Notes under the pieces: generated by a model
What the model was told of the DNA's origin: nothing
The model's input: the letters and a program-made list of their open reading frames with translations, nothing else
Databases searched by the model: none
Made by a program: the position numbers and the translations under genes
Part shown: positions 40,928 through 53,695 of the stretch, piece after piece
How positions within the stretch are numbered: position 1 is the stretch's first letter
Layout of the letters: each line of letters opens with the position of its first letter
Assembly (NCBI GenBank): GCA_028564705.1
Contig: JAPXFQ010001003.1
Location: forward strand, 439,001 to 503,000
Length of the DNA: 64,000 bases
Direction of reading: 5' to 3'
Origin: Apricaphanius iberus
Taxonomy: Eukaryota; Chordata; Actinopteri; Cyprinodontiformes; Aphaniidae

Positions 40928-43480
40928 CAGGAGAGAACTGAACCAGTAATGCCAACATGAGACTAAAGACAGTGTAAAAGAATGGATGATCTTTTGTGTC
41001 AAAAACGGTGCAGAGATCAAGAAAGAAGAATCTGGAGAGGGAACCAGGGTAAGAGGCTAACAGGAGTTTGTTTTTGACTTTGATTAGAGCCGTTTCTGTG
41101 CTATGGTGAGAGCGGAATTCAAATCGAAAGATCACATTGCTGATTAGAATGGAGATGTTGCGCTGATTGAGAGGCTACAGAACGTTTCAGCAATGTCAGC
41201 GGTGAGTTAATGATGCCCAGGATATGTGATGTGAGGCACTGAAGACGTTAGCAGTAGGGATGGGGCTGGTGGAAATATTGATTTTGGAGAACTTTTTGTT
41301 GAGTCCAGAGGCCGTCACTGGAGTTAGAGGAGAAGCAGTTATGGATGTTCAGAGGAGGATCGAGTGAAAAGTCAATGCTACAAGGAATAGTGGAAGAAAG
41401 CTCCTGTTGGATACTGTTGACTTTGTATTTGATAAAGTTCATGAAGTTGTGAAGTGGGGAAATTATTTAGATTAGTTCTGTTTAGGGATTAGTAAAGGCA
41501 TCCAGTGAATATAGCATAATGCTTGGGACTTAGAGTCTGAAGTTGGAGGAGACTTATTTACATTTTACCTACTCTGGCTCAACTAAAGGACACAGACATT
41601 GTTATGTCTGCAGAGTAGTTCACTGTGAGATAAGTTGGGGAGAGAGTAATTACCCAGGAGATAGGTTTCTGTTCAGGTCCTAATAAATAATGTTAGACTA
41701 CTTCAGGCTTATCCTTATCTACATTTGAATGGAATTGTGACATATTAGATGTTACAATCATTCATTACAGACAAAGTAAGGATTGAGTAAATGCTTGATG
41801 GTGGAATGTAACATGTTAAGATTTGAATAGGCAGTGAGAATAATGCCAGAGTAGAATGACGAGAGAGCAGTTCTGTAGATGTCCGTATGGTTATCAATGA
41901 AAGATTGAATCGGATAATCCTGGTGGCCGAGTTGGCACCACGCCTTCATCCTTTCGTTTTTTTTCCAGATGAGGAATGTGAGGAAGCAAAAGTAAAACAA
42001 GGACACAGATGGGAATTCCTGCTGCACTTTAGGGATAACAGGAATAGTTTTCCACATGAATTATTGTTTAATATCCTGCACACATGCTGGAGCAGAGATG
42101 AAGTCCTTCTGTTTCCACTTTGGGAGTCACACTGCCTCACTCAGCGCACAGACACAGGATAGAGGCCGCAGCAGAGCACAGAGATAATGGTCCTACTCAT
42201 CAGTCTACGGGAAAATGGAGACGGCGTTCCAGTTTAGAGGGGTTTTTTAAATGTGGTAATGATCCAGTCTAAATGCAGGAGAACAAGGTGGGGGCTAAAT
42301 CTGCTTCAGACTAAAGTTGAACGCAAACATTTTCAGACCATTTTTTAAATCATTTTGGACACGGCGGACTGTGTGGAGGAACAAAGCCAAACATGCCACG
42401 CCACACATGTCCACATCATTTCAGCTCGTATTAGTCATGCTGCCTTTATAAGGGCGTGCCTCCAAATGCACCTAAAAATGTACTTTTACCATTTTGTGCC
42501 GTTAAAAACATAAATAAGTGGATATAAAGAGAAACCCAGTCAGAATACAAGGAATAGTAGTTGGCACAATAAGTGCTGTGTTAAAAAAAAACCAACTTTT
42601 TTTTCCCTCCGTTTCTAAATCGATTCTTCTACTGTAAGATGTTTTAGAGATCAATTTGTGCGTCCAACAACTGGTTTAACACTTCAACGCCGTTTGTCCC
42701 TTTTACAGCTAAAAATGTATATGGTAATATAATCTGAAGCATGTGTGGTGAAGATTATTTTTGCAATATATTCTTTTTCTGCTGCAATATGACAAAACCC
42801 CTATGTAAGGCGATTACTTTTACGGCCAAAAGAAGGGAGGAGCTTTCAGTTTTGAGGCACTTAATGACAATGTGATTTTTAATCAGATTTTTCAGTATAT
42901 CAGCTGATTCAGTATATCTGACTGATTAGTGATATATAATTAACTATTAGTACCATCTGAGAGGTTAGGAGCATTAAAACAATAGTTGAACGTGTACACA
43001 TTAATATCTATATAAACATTCTACAACTAATACCCATCTCTACTTTGGCTACAGTGACTCTTCTGTTCAGTCTGACCATGTTGCTAATGAGTTAGTGTTT
43101 TCTTTTGAGAGCAAAACAAGTGAGGAAAATGTCAAATCTTCACTAATTGTTGCACTACGCAATGCTCTAACCTCAGCCCAAACGAGGGAAATAAAGAGAA
43201 GCTTGAAAAGCCAGAAGTAGCCGTATCTGCAAGCCGTATGAAGTCTTAAACCATGTGGAATGTTCGGAAGAGGAAAAAAAATGCAACACCTGCTGGAAAT
43301 ATGCATTCTGTTGATTTTCTTCTTGTTTAACAGTTGCATGTTTAATGCGCAGAAACCTGTTAGCAAATTAAGCTACAGTGTATATTTAGAGCAAAAATGC
43401 CAGAGTAGACAGTAGTCTGCAGGGACGATGCACTCATTCTAGGCATAAAATGTAAAAACAAGAAAAGAACCACCACCTAA

Positions 43481-43500
43481 AAAAAGGCTGCAGCCTTTTT
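43481..43500. repeat. perfect 20-bp palindrome
   Basis: AAAAAGGCTGCAGCCTTTTT, self-complementary with no spacer, in the long intron. Confidence 0.85.
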
Positions 43501-44503
43501 CTACAAAATCGGCTTCATTTAGTTTCAGGTCGCTGTTGGTATATAAATAGAAGGCTCTGTATGAGAAAGAGAAGCCTTGCGCAATCCACACCATATGCCG
43601 AAACAGTCTGACTCTTGGCGGGGAACCTTTTCTAAGTGAATAATTGATGTGAACATGAAGTGTTTCACTGGCAGACTGTGGTCTCCTTAATTTTAGCCTG
43701 TCAAACTTTAGTTAGCATCGTATGAATATTACCTGGGAAACTATTTAAACGACTTTTGGAGATTCAAAGGGCTTTTGCTGGCTGCTAGAGCTGGAAAAAA
43801 AATTCTCCAACTAGAATAGCACAGAAACATGAATCCTTAGGGGACGTAAAATCCATCTGTGCTGATAAAGTTAAAACCCCCTGTTCCATATCGGTCTGAT
43901 TAACACAGAGCAACAAACCTGCTATGGTGATAAGATCCCCCTTTTAAACTGGATGAGTGCATTGTACGTGTCATGTTTGTCACCTTGCATCCCGGGCTGC
44001 TCACAAACACGTCGTCATCATCCTCCCCGGCTCTCCTGTAGCCCCTGAACACACTGAATGCACGGCGCATGGCGATGCTTGACGGCCATCAAACAGGACG
44101 CTCGCACGCTTCTTTTTTCTCTGATGCTTTTTAGTGTTCCGGCTGAGGAGGCGAAGAAACTCTAAGCTGATTGCGACAGCGGCTGAGGATCTCATTACCT
44201 CACAACCACATTTCACACAACAGGAAATGGTGCTGCGACATGTCATTGGCCACAGAAGTGCTGGCACAGAGCTAAGATAAGTAATGTTTGGCACTAGTTG
44301 TTCACCTTAAAAAAAGAACTATATGAGTGATTCTGAAACAACAAACTTCCGAAAGGACACGAGCTAAGACAGAAGAGGAAGCTGCCTATCTGACTGAAGG
44401 AAAGCTTTTCATAAACAGGAGAATAGAGTCTTACTGGACCATAGGTCCCGTTAGGGTACTCAGCATTATTAACACAATTACATGTTTCCTCATGGAGACC
44501 AAC

Positions 44504-44735
44504 CATGCATCCGTCCCATTGTCCAACCATGCATCCATCCTATGGTCTAACCATGCATCCATCCCGTGGTCCAACCATGCATCCATCCTATGGTCTAACC
44601 ATGCATCCATCCCATTGTCCAACTATGCATCCATCCTATGGTCTAACCATGCATCAATTTGATTATCCAACCATGCATCAATTTGATTATCCGACCATTT
44701 ATCCATCCCAATATCCAACAATACATATATCGGTT
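44504..44735. repeat. 24-bp minisatellite, about 9 to 10 units
   Basis: The unit is CATGCATCCATCC plus TATGGTCTAAC or CATTGTCCAAC. Early units alternate between the two forms (48-bp higher-order period). The later ones shift to CATCAATTTGATTATCC. Because 24 is divisible by 3, both strands show long periodic open frames. These are not evidence of coding. Confidence 0.93.
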
Positions 44736-47082
44736 TCCCCTCATTTTTTCATCATAGCCTTTTAGGTAGCTTAATGCAACAGTCACTACATACAAATGTC
44801 ACTACCTACTCCAAACAAATCATTAAAGGAGACCTAGGCAGCTCTGCCACCCCTCTCTCCTTTCAAACCAAAAAAAGCAGAAAATTACTTGAGCTACAGC
44901 AGAATTTGTTGATGGTCCCTAAGCGAGTAATTGCCATAAAACAAACTTCACCTAAGTCACATGACACAAAAAGGGAGCAAGTTGTCCTAGAATAAATGTT
45001 TCGGTAGCTCAGGTAAATGTTTGAACCTATCCTCAACACAATAAAACACTGAATATTAACCAAATAAAAAACTGCAATCAATTGTCTTCAACAGGACTCC
45101 CCTCCCCCAGGTCGCTACGAATCACTGTTACAAGAGAAACAGGAACCTTACCAAGGTTGTGCTGCATGCAGCTTTTAAAATACCCACCCAGTTCTCCACA
45201 CTGTCCTCAGAAGTGGAAAACGAGTTGAAAAACACAACTGGGGATGGATAGATCTGCCGACTTCAGCTCTCAGTGACTGGAGCGGGCTCCAGTGTTCTGG
45301 GCTGCGTCTACACTCTGGTATAGGCGAGTAGCTGGTTAGCTGGTTGGTAGCTGGCCTTGTGCTAAACACAGTTAACGTTGCAGTGCATCTTTTCGGTGAT
45401 CTGTAACAAGATGTTTTAAACTAGTAACACCTACATCCCTAGGTTTCATTTTGTTAGCAGAACTGTTAGTGTGTGGTTAGGCTCAGGATAGCGGATGTAA
45501 AAGCTCTTTTTACCCTCTAGTGTTTTGCCAATGAACAAGATTACTGGATGAAAACAATAACATCAACGTGAATATATACATTTTTAAATTAAGTCCCTCG
45601 TTTTAAAAAAAAGCCAAATATAAAAAAATACATTTCACATTTGCCATTTGAAAAAAGAACACAATGATTTGTGCAAAGGTAATATCATTGTAAAAAGGCC
45701 TTTGCTCTTTAGCGTTGCCAACCTACACATCTTTTTAGATTTTAAGAACACATTAAATGCGCAAGATTTCAGCATCTGTAAATGTTCTGTTTATCCCCTG
45801 GTCCTAATCCTCATTATCTGTCCATCACACCATAGAACACAGCTAGTTTTTGATACCCTGTACTTGACTGCAGGCTGTAGCTCTAACCCAAGCAGTTAAG
45901 AGCAATTTTTGCTATTCCAAATGTTTACAAGCACCGACAATAACTAAATCACGGCAATCAGATATTTTAATCTTTGTAAATCTGAACAGATGCTGCTTAT
46001 CTGTTGAATCAATGCATGATTGTAAACCTCTGACCATAGCTTCTTCCTGCAGATAAACAATCTGAGGAGAATTAGATTTGGCAGAGAGCTGGGATGCAGG
46101 GGATCAAGTCCTGCAGACCCTGACAGGTAATTAAAAAACGAGCAGACCTGAGGAGTTCAGAGAGGATTATTAGCTCTGGGAATGGAGGTATAAATGAGGG
46201 AAGGAAGGAGGGACGGAGATGGAGTGAAATGTGCTGCTCAGTACAGAGTTACTTTAGTCAGTTTGGAGAACCAATGGAGAATGTAAAAGCAGGAGAGCTG
46301 ATTGGTTTGTAAATAATCGTTCTTTACTGTATTCACATCCGCTACCTTAATCTGCCCTCAGTCTATTCAGCCCAATGATCCAGATCTTTTGTATCATCAC
46401 TGGATACCCCTTTCCCTGGTGGTGCATCGTAAATTAAACCATAAATAATTCTGTGTGGAAAGAAAGTGCAGGTTAGTGTGAGGGCAGCAGGGTACAAGGG
46501 GCTGCAGTCCCCCATAGTTTCCACTAGGTGGTGCTCAGAGTGTGCATGAGCAGGGCTGCTGGTGAGTAGGTGGGAGTCTCCATCTGTGTGGAGAGGGGAG
46601 TGAGGGTTCACTGACTAGTGATTTTTTTTGTAGAGCACACTTTTGACATTCGTTAAACTGTTAAAAACAAATGAAAGTAAAGTGAATAAAGTTGTGAAGT
46701 AAACAAAGCAGCATGATAGATTTCTGCAATCCAGAAAGAAAGGAGCAGGATTACAGCAGCAGGAATGAACTACACACAGATTAGCTATGCAGAGATTTGA
46801 TACGGAGCGATGATGGAAACAGTACTGTTGTCAGGATGTATCAGCGTGCAGCAGTACATGAACGGACCGCCTGCAGAACTGATAATGGTATTGGTGTCAT
46901 ATGTTGTAATCTATCATTTTGGTTGCTACGTGAGGTTCAATTACCACTTTCTAAATGTTTTGTAGGAATATTCTGTGGTGGTTTTACGTCGTGGGAGCCA
47001 TTTATATTTACAGACACACGTGGAAACCAAGTATATGGGGTGGAGACTCCGCCCAGGGGCTACTATATTCGGTAGAGATGTA

Positions 47083-47160
47083 ACAGTGTACAGAAAAATT
47101 ACTGTTCACTATATTTTTGTTACACTTTAGTGAAGAAAAATGAATACAAATGTATTTTTT
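47083..47160. repeat. possible TIR end
   Basis: AGAGATGTAACAGTGTACAG followed by an inverted-looking ACTGTTCACTATA resembles a fish TIR end. The other end was not found. Confidence 0.25.
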
Positions 47161-48479
47161 TTTTTACTTTTATCAGCTTAAAAAAATTGTTTTTATACAA
47201 TTCTTTCCGTTCAATTCTGTAAATTATGTTGATCCTATTAGATACTAAAGATTAAAAAGCTGAAAGTCTTAAACTTGCTGGAAATTTTATACAACCCCCC
47301 CCCCCAAAACAAATAACAGTACAAGCAGACATAGCCAGAGTAGAAAACAACATAACCATCTAAACAATCCGTGTTAATGTTTAAACAATTGTTTACCCAT
47401 TTATGAGGAAAAAAATGCCTGAATTTCTTTGGAGTAGTTTTTATATTTTAACAGTCTCTTTCCCAGCTATATGTGAATGTGGCATGGGCAGTTGTTGAGA
47501 AAATCCCTTCTCGGCAATGGGTATTCCTCTGATCAACCTGTGCTTTAAACAAAATCAGGAATATGGCCTGACTGAAATCTACTGGTAGCAATGTGGCCGT
47601 CAACTGGTTTTTCTCTAGTGAGAACCATTAATGTTCCCAAATAGGGTTTAGCGATAGCTGGGAGTGCTTTCTGTTTTGATTTGGTGTAAGATTTTAAAGT
47701 TGCACAGTGGAACGATTGAACTGAGCTCAGAGTTCTGCATATAAACATTCAGTATATGTCCAGGTAAAAAAAACGCTGGATTTGTTCGTGCCTAAGGATT
47801 TCTGAGTGTTTCCCTCTATGGTAAAGGGTCAAGGAAACTTGAAAAATGTTGAGAAAGGAATTTGAGAGCGATGCCCAAAAAAGAAAGACATTTTGTGAGG
47901 AGTTTAGTCCAGATCATTCCAAAGTTCTTCAAATAGCTAATACAGAACTGAGACCAGTAACGACAGGAATCTCACACTCTCACAGCCGAGGGAGGAGGAG
48001 GCAGTGCAGCAGGTGGCTGTTGGACAGGAGAACACCAGCTGAGAGCAGGAGGAAGCCGGAGACAGCAAAGCAGATCCTTACAGCTGTGATCAGGGTTGCT
48101 GGGGAAACCTCATCAGACAAAGTGTAAGCTATGTTCTGTATGAGTAAAAAAAAAAAAAAAACACTACCTGTAACGAGACAAAGATTTGGACTTTTCTGCC
48201 TTGAATGGCAACATATATTTAAAAATAAAATAAAAAACGGAACAGATTTTTCTCAAAAAACCATTCCAACCGAAAACTAAGCAGTCTGGAGCCCGTACCA
48301 AGAGAATTATTTTGTCATACTGTAAAATTATTATCTAGATAATAGGTTTTTTTAAGCAATTTTCTGTTTGGTAAAATTCAGTGCAGTTGAATTTATTTAT
48401 TTGGCACCGATTCACAACAGACATCATCGCTAGGCATTTCACAAGCCAATTTAATTGCAACACACTAACATTTCAATCA

Positions 48480-48660
48480 GGAATCCCAGCAGATTGCATA
48501 GAGTCATTGGCTGGCCGTTGTGTGTCCCGTCATACTGAGCAAGCATATAGCAACAGTGGAGAGGAAGAAACCTCCAGCAGAACCTAACTCAGTATGAGCG
48601 CTCATCTGCCACGACCGTCTGGGGGTTTGAGATGACAGAGCAGATGCACGGGAAGAACAA
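48480..48660 (+). repeat. L2/SINE-type 3'UTR fragment
   Basis: It contains GGAGAGGAAGAAACCTCCAG, CAGAACCTAACTCAGTATGA and GCTCATCTGCCACGACCGTC, phrases of a widespread fish retroposon 3' region. Confidence 0.6.
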
Positions 48661-49009
48661 AAGGAACAGATGTAAGGGTACTTTCCATATTAAAGAAACT
48701 AAAAAGTTGATAATAGGACATGGAGGATGTTAGGTTACTGGATACTAAAAATATTTTTGACTTACTGCAAGCTAAACATAAAGTCGCCTTTACAAGAAAA
48801 AGAAAATAAACTGAACTAAAAGTAAAATATTTCACCATTTCAAACAAAAAAGTAAAATAAATAACTTCACCAAATAATTCATGTATACGTTTTAATACAA
48901 TTAATCTAATCTTTTCTCTGTTATTCAAAAGTTGTAAAAACAGAAGTCGACGGTTGAACATTGTTTTTGAGAAATACGTAGGACACATTTCCAGAATACA
49001 CAGACCTAG

Positions 49010-49160
49010 GGCTGGGCGATGTACAGAAAATTTACCAATAACGAAATTTGTGACTGTTACTGACATCATTTTTCCCAGTAAATTCTTTACTTTTTAATCT
49101 ATTATTTATAATTTTTTTCATGAAAAGATGTGTTTTAGTTAGGCAGAACTCATGTCCCTT
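49010..49160. repeat. left end of a hAT-like element
   Basis: It begins TAGGGCTGGGCGATGTACAG, with subterminal ACCAATAACGAAAT. The right end was not found. A member of the four-copy TIR family follows from about 49160. Confidence 0.5.
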
Positions 49161-49560
49161 TAAAATTGTGATTTTAATGCTGGGGTTTTTTCTAGGATGG
49201 TGAACGCATTTCTTTCTAAAGGAGCAATGAATGACAGAAAGTAAGTTTTGATTAAGCTGTAAAAGCTTTTTACTAGAAGTGAAGCTCATAGAATCCTTTA
49301 TAAATGCATGGAAACAAACACAGCAGCCTGTTTTGTTGTTTTCCTACACCTCCTTGTGTTCAAAATCGCCAAAAGAAAAGATTAGATCAATTATCCTTTC
49401 AATATAAAACATATAGTGGTGAAACGCTGAATTAACTACTGATTACAGCGACTATAGAGCCATGTTCTGGTGAAGTGATCTCTGGCTTTTATTGAAACTG
49501 ACGAATCAGATGCATACGCTATCCGTTGACGGAGACGAATAGTTAAAAATTGGGCCTCTA
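49160..49560. repeat. TIR-element family, copy 3 (partial)
   Basis: It aligns with 16975-17242: GCTCATAGAATCC, AACACAGCAGCC, TTCAAAATCGCC, ATTAACTACTGATTACAGCG, CCGTTGACGGAGACGAATAG. The terminal TIRs are lost. Confidence 0.75.
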
Positions 49561-49885
49561 GTCAAAACGGCTCAACAACCAGATGAAGTAGGCTAGTTCT
49601 GTTCTGGGGATGATTGTGGAACCACTGGAGATGATGCAAAGAAAGATTCAACAAAAGCTCAATAACATTATGGACAAGCCCAAGCATCCTCTTTGTAACG
49701 CAGTCGTGTAACAATGGAGTGTCTTCAGTCAGAGGCTTCTTTAATTTCACTGCAACACAGATCGCTACAGGATATCCTTCCTGTCCAAAGCCATATTTAT
49801 CTACAACTCCTCTTTGGAGAATGAAATAGCTACAACACCATTTCCATCTGGGATCAATAAAGTATTATTTAATTGAAATAGACTT
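49561..49885 (+). repeat. LINE 3'-end fragment (Rex/Babar-like)
   Basis: It contains GTCTTCAGTCAGAGGCTTCT, CAGATCGCTACAGGATATCC, TTCCTGTCC and CATCTGGGATCAATAAAGTA. A second decayed copy of the same text is at 53050-53490. Family assignment is from memory. Confidence 0.45.
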
Positions 49886-51615
49886 GCATAGTTCTCCAAC
49901 AGCAGATGAAATGAACGGTAAAGCCTGATTAACATAACACCTTTACGTCAGTGTGAAAAGGTGACCAAATATCAGGGCTCTAAATGAAGCACAAGCTGTG
50001 GTGTATGACTCGGTGGTTTGTGCTACAGCTTTAGCTCTCGTCTGTCTCAGACATGTCGTTGTGGTTCTCCATTATGTGCAATGGTAGTACACAAAAGCAG
50101 GTTAAGGGAAGCGTGCCCCAGCGTTGTGACAGAGTCCGTGACCATGGAGACACTCGGCCAATCAGGCAGTCACGGAGAGGCGTATTTGAAGCAAGGCTGG
50201 AAAGGGTATGTGGGGGGTTAGAGGAGAAGGAGTAGCACCTCCGAAAAGAAACATTGATCTTCTCCTGCTCCCTCGTTTCTTTTGTCCTCAGCCCTCTGAC
50301 CCTCCTCCACTGCCCACGTTGCTCTGATCCTCAGGCTCTGAACCCGATTGTCATTCTTTTTATTCTCCCAATCATGTTTCCTCCCCCCTGCTCCTGGAGG
50401 TAGGACCATTGATGCTCACATCCATATGACCAGAATTAACCTACATTTCCACATGGCTGAGTGTCAGTCAGACTGCATTTGTCCAACTCGCCATCTACAC
50501 ATGTGCTGTACCTTGCAAGCCACCCACCCCCCCTCCTGAACCTAACCCCGGGTCGCAGGAACATGAGACATGGAGTACAGGAGATGGCGTACGAGGAAAA
50601 GGCCTGTTTAATGAATGCAGTCGAGTTTGCATACATGTGCGAGAGTCAGCAACGTGTGGGATTGTCGAGTGAGATTGGAAAAAACAAAACGGCCAAAAAA
50701 ACCTCAGATATGAACGTGAGTCAGCATGTTTTCTTTCCTCAGAGCGATGTCGGCTACCTTCATTTCATGGACCAGAGGATTCGCAGAGGCCCACCAGCTA
50801 ACAGAGGTGCAAGTAATTAACCTTTCTGTCCTGAGCTGATAACGCTCAGCTAAAATGTCACTTGGTCTGTGAAAAAAAGAAAAGACAACAACAGCAAAAC
50901 ATGCCGGTTCTGATAAAGAGCTGGAAGCTGAGTGGGGAATGATTTACTGGCTGCAGCTCAGATACTCCACACAAAGAACGCTTGCATGAAATTGGCTCGG
51001 CTGTACCGAAAACAGAAATTATCGACAGACGATTTTGAAGCTTTTGTGTCGGCGCGATGTATTTGACATCCTTTAAGAGAATTCTACAAACTCAGAATTG
51101 TTCGAGCAACATCTCACATCGCTCATGTCATCTGTGGGTGGAACAGAAGGGGTTGACTGAGAGGAACAAAAGCCTCTCCTCTTGAAATGTTAATGAAGAA
51201 GAAGCAAAGAGGGGGAGTTTGAGGTTGGGGGAAGCCTGCAGCCAAGCTCAGGCTCGTGTTCACGTTGGGAGATTGGGGAGGACGCAGTGTGATGCACTGC
51301 ACCGCGTATTCTGCAGCAGGAGTGTGCCAGCTGGTGTGCTCAGGTGGAAACAGGGAGACTTTGAATCTGGGACGACACATCCGCTGCTCCGCTACAGCAG
51401 GGATTCCTTCTATCTGGTTAGAGTCGTCGATATTTGAGAAGCTACATTTCATAGATTGTCCACCAAGCATTTCCATTTATATCCCACTCCTCTCATAAAC
51501 AGCACGTCAGGAAAGTATTCATATACCACCTAAACGTCAACACATTCTACATTTTATTGGGAATTCATGCAATTTAGGGTAGCAATTTTTTTCTTCCAAA
51601 ACACACCATTATTTA

Positions 51616-52652
51616 TAGGCCTGCCAAGATTAGTCAGTTCGTCACGACATCCACAAGCAAAATTGTCGACGATCTACCTAGTAATCAAAGTCATTGTTTT
51701 TTTCCTTTTATTAAGCTTGTTTTTTCTCGTAAAACAGTCGCTGGACCTTTCGCTGCTCTGCCTTTCTGACCTGACACACACGCGCAGTCGGGGTCAGCCA
51801 TGGCCTCACCAGAAAGGCCCAAACAGAATTGTGCTAACAACGTAGCTTTAACTTTCTGGAGAATTTTATTAAATATAAAGGGAAGCATGTGTAAAGATAG
51901 AACCTGCTTTCCATGGTAGTACAATAGTGTTGCTTGAGTATCTTAAAAGGAAGCCTGTACTGGCTGATGACAAACACCGACAGTAGCCTCTGTGAGCTAG
52001 TTAGCTTGTTAGCTACTAACATTAGCATCAAGAGTAGAGCGCTCTCCTCTCTTTCCTGGATAGTCGGCTTTTTACCTTCTCTGCACGACATCCAGGGGAA
52101 TTCATTGATGGATAAAAATGTCCAGATTGTCTCATGTGACGTCACCTAAAAAAAAAAGGTTCCAAGCCGTTCATAGACGGAACAGACAGCGCGCAAAAAA
52201 CCAAAAATGCTACCTATATTTTTATTATTACATAAAAACATACTTTATTTTCAGAATGTAATATTTAGACTGACTTAAGATTTTGAATGGCTGTGGACTG
52301 GAATGATCATTCTGTATTACAGTGGTTATGATGAAGCTTCTGACTGAAGATGCTGTCTTACTTGATAAATGCAACCAAATATATAGTAGAGATGGTAATT
52401 TCATTGACTTTAGCACACGTTTATGTGTCTACTGTAAGGCTAATGTTTTAGTTTATAATTAGAACATAAATGTTATATGAGCCATTATCTTAATAGTATT
52501 TTAGATACTATATAAGGTTACACGCCCATTTTAGAGCAGCTGCATGCTGCTGCGATAACATACAGTTTACACTTTATCTGATTAGTCAATTAATCAGCAA
52601 AATAATTGGTTATGAGTCGATTATCATAATAATAATCGTTTGTGGCAACCTA
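51616..52652. mobile_element. 1.04-kb hAT-like TIR element
   Basis: The left end is TAGGCCTGCCAAGATTAGTC and the right end (reverse complement) TATTAGGTTGCCACAAACGA; both have subterminal TAGTC/GATTA motifs. The end motif GCCA-GATTAGTCG is common in fish hAT. Flanking 8-mers match only 5 of 8. No transposase ORF. Confidence 0.6.
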
Positions 52653-53049
52653 ATAATTCACAGGGGACATTTTTACGGTTACGGTCCATTAGTGTTTTAT
52701 CTCTACCGGCTTTGCTCATCTACAAACTGGATTCTTTGTTCCCAAACTGGTCCATTTTAATAGCTGATCACGCTTTGATTCAGAACTATTTAATCAAATC
52801 AATTTTACAGCCTCTAACAGGCTTTTTTCTCTGGATTGCCCTTTTTTTTTTACCTCTATCCATCTGCCTTTCAACTTTGACCAGCATGATGCTACCACCT
52901 CCATTATCTCCATATAGATGGTGATTTTTTAAGTTTTCGGAACAAATCGTAATGAAGTACTGAGCAAAATCATAGATGGGTTGAAAAGTAGGCCGGATGG
53001 ATGCAGAGAGCAGGACCAAAAAGGAGAGTGAGAAGGAGGTAGTTTTAAC

Positions 53050-53490
53050 CATCTCTTTATCGAACATGACGGACAATGATCAGACAAGGATCTCCAACAT
53101 TAAAGTCTCCCTGCCGAGCTTTCTAACCATACAGTAAGATAAAACAGACAGGGTTATGAAGAGAAGATGGAATAGCAAATGATGTGGATTTGCAGTGCTC
53201 GCCAACAATTGAAGGAGTCATCCAGGACAGGTGACTGAAATATAGTCTCTGCTGCCGAGAATATTGCGCCGTTAGTGTGTCATAAGTAATCAATAGACTG
53301 ATATAGCAACATTCTTCAGTCAGAAACTTCTTGAGATTCGTAGCACGACTGACCTTTACTTGAGATCCTTCCTGCCCACAGCATCACTATCCACAACAAT
53401 TCTATTAAGAATTTTAAAAATTATGAGATATGATGATGTTTAACTTTCCTTTGGGATAAATGAAGAGTTTCTGGAACCCCTGATTTTTTC
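53050..53490 (+). repeat. LINE 3'-end fragment (Rex/Babar-like), second copy
   Basis: It contains GACAATGATCAGACAAGGAT, CTTCAGTCAGAAACTTCTTG, GAGATCCTTCCTGCCCACAG and CTTTGGGATAAATGAAG. Same text as 49561-49885, decayed. Confidence 0.45.
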
Positions 53491-53649
53491 TGCAGGTTCA
53501 TCAGATCTGTACAATATCAGCAAAACCATCTACAGCTTGGAAACAACACTAATAATTATATTGCTCTGAAAAGTAGTTGTTTCTTTTATAAATGTCCATT
53601 TATGCTTACACTAAGTGATTCTATGTTTTAATTTTCATATTTATGTAAT

Positions 53650-53695
53650 CATGTAAAGCACCTTGCTATACAAATAAAAGTGCCTTGCCGTTTTG
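53650..53695 (+). repeat. L2-type 3' tail, short
   Basis: TGTAAAGCACCTTGCTATAC then AAATAAAAGTGCCTTGCCG, an internally shortened L2/SINE tail. Confidence 0.6.

Larger units (their letters stand above)
40350..41460 (-). mobile_element. L2-type LINE reverse transcriptase fragment
   Basis: On the minus strand, decayed RT motifs: FRSHHSTETALIKVKN, then LDLCTVFDTKDH, and downstream [18 protein letters not shown] coding sequence at about 40720-40680. Many frame breaks. It is interrupted by the templated insertion at 40781-40876. Confidence 0.75.

Noticed and set aside
44327..44662. Periodic 8-residue repeat proteins (NHASI..S and its antisense)
   Set aside because: They arise because the 24-bp minisatellite unit is a multiple of three. 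Both strands are open, and there is no start context or flanking exon.
44504..44735. CRISPR-like array
   Set aside because: Units are contiguous and degenerate with no unique spacers. The genome is a vertebrate's.
47846..48127. Basic, Arg-rich 93-codon frame
   Set aside because: No recognised domain, no splice-site support, and no neighbours on that strand.
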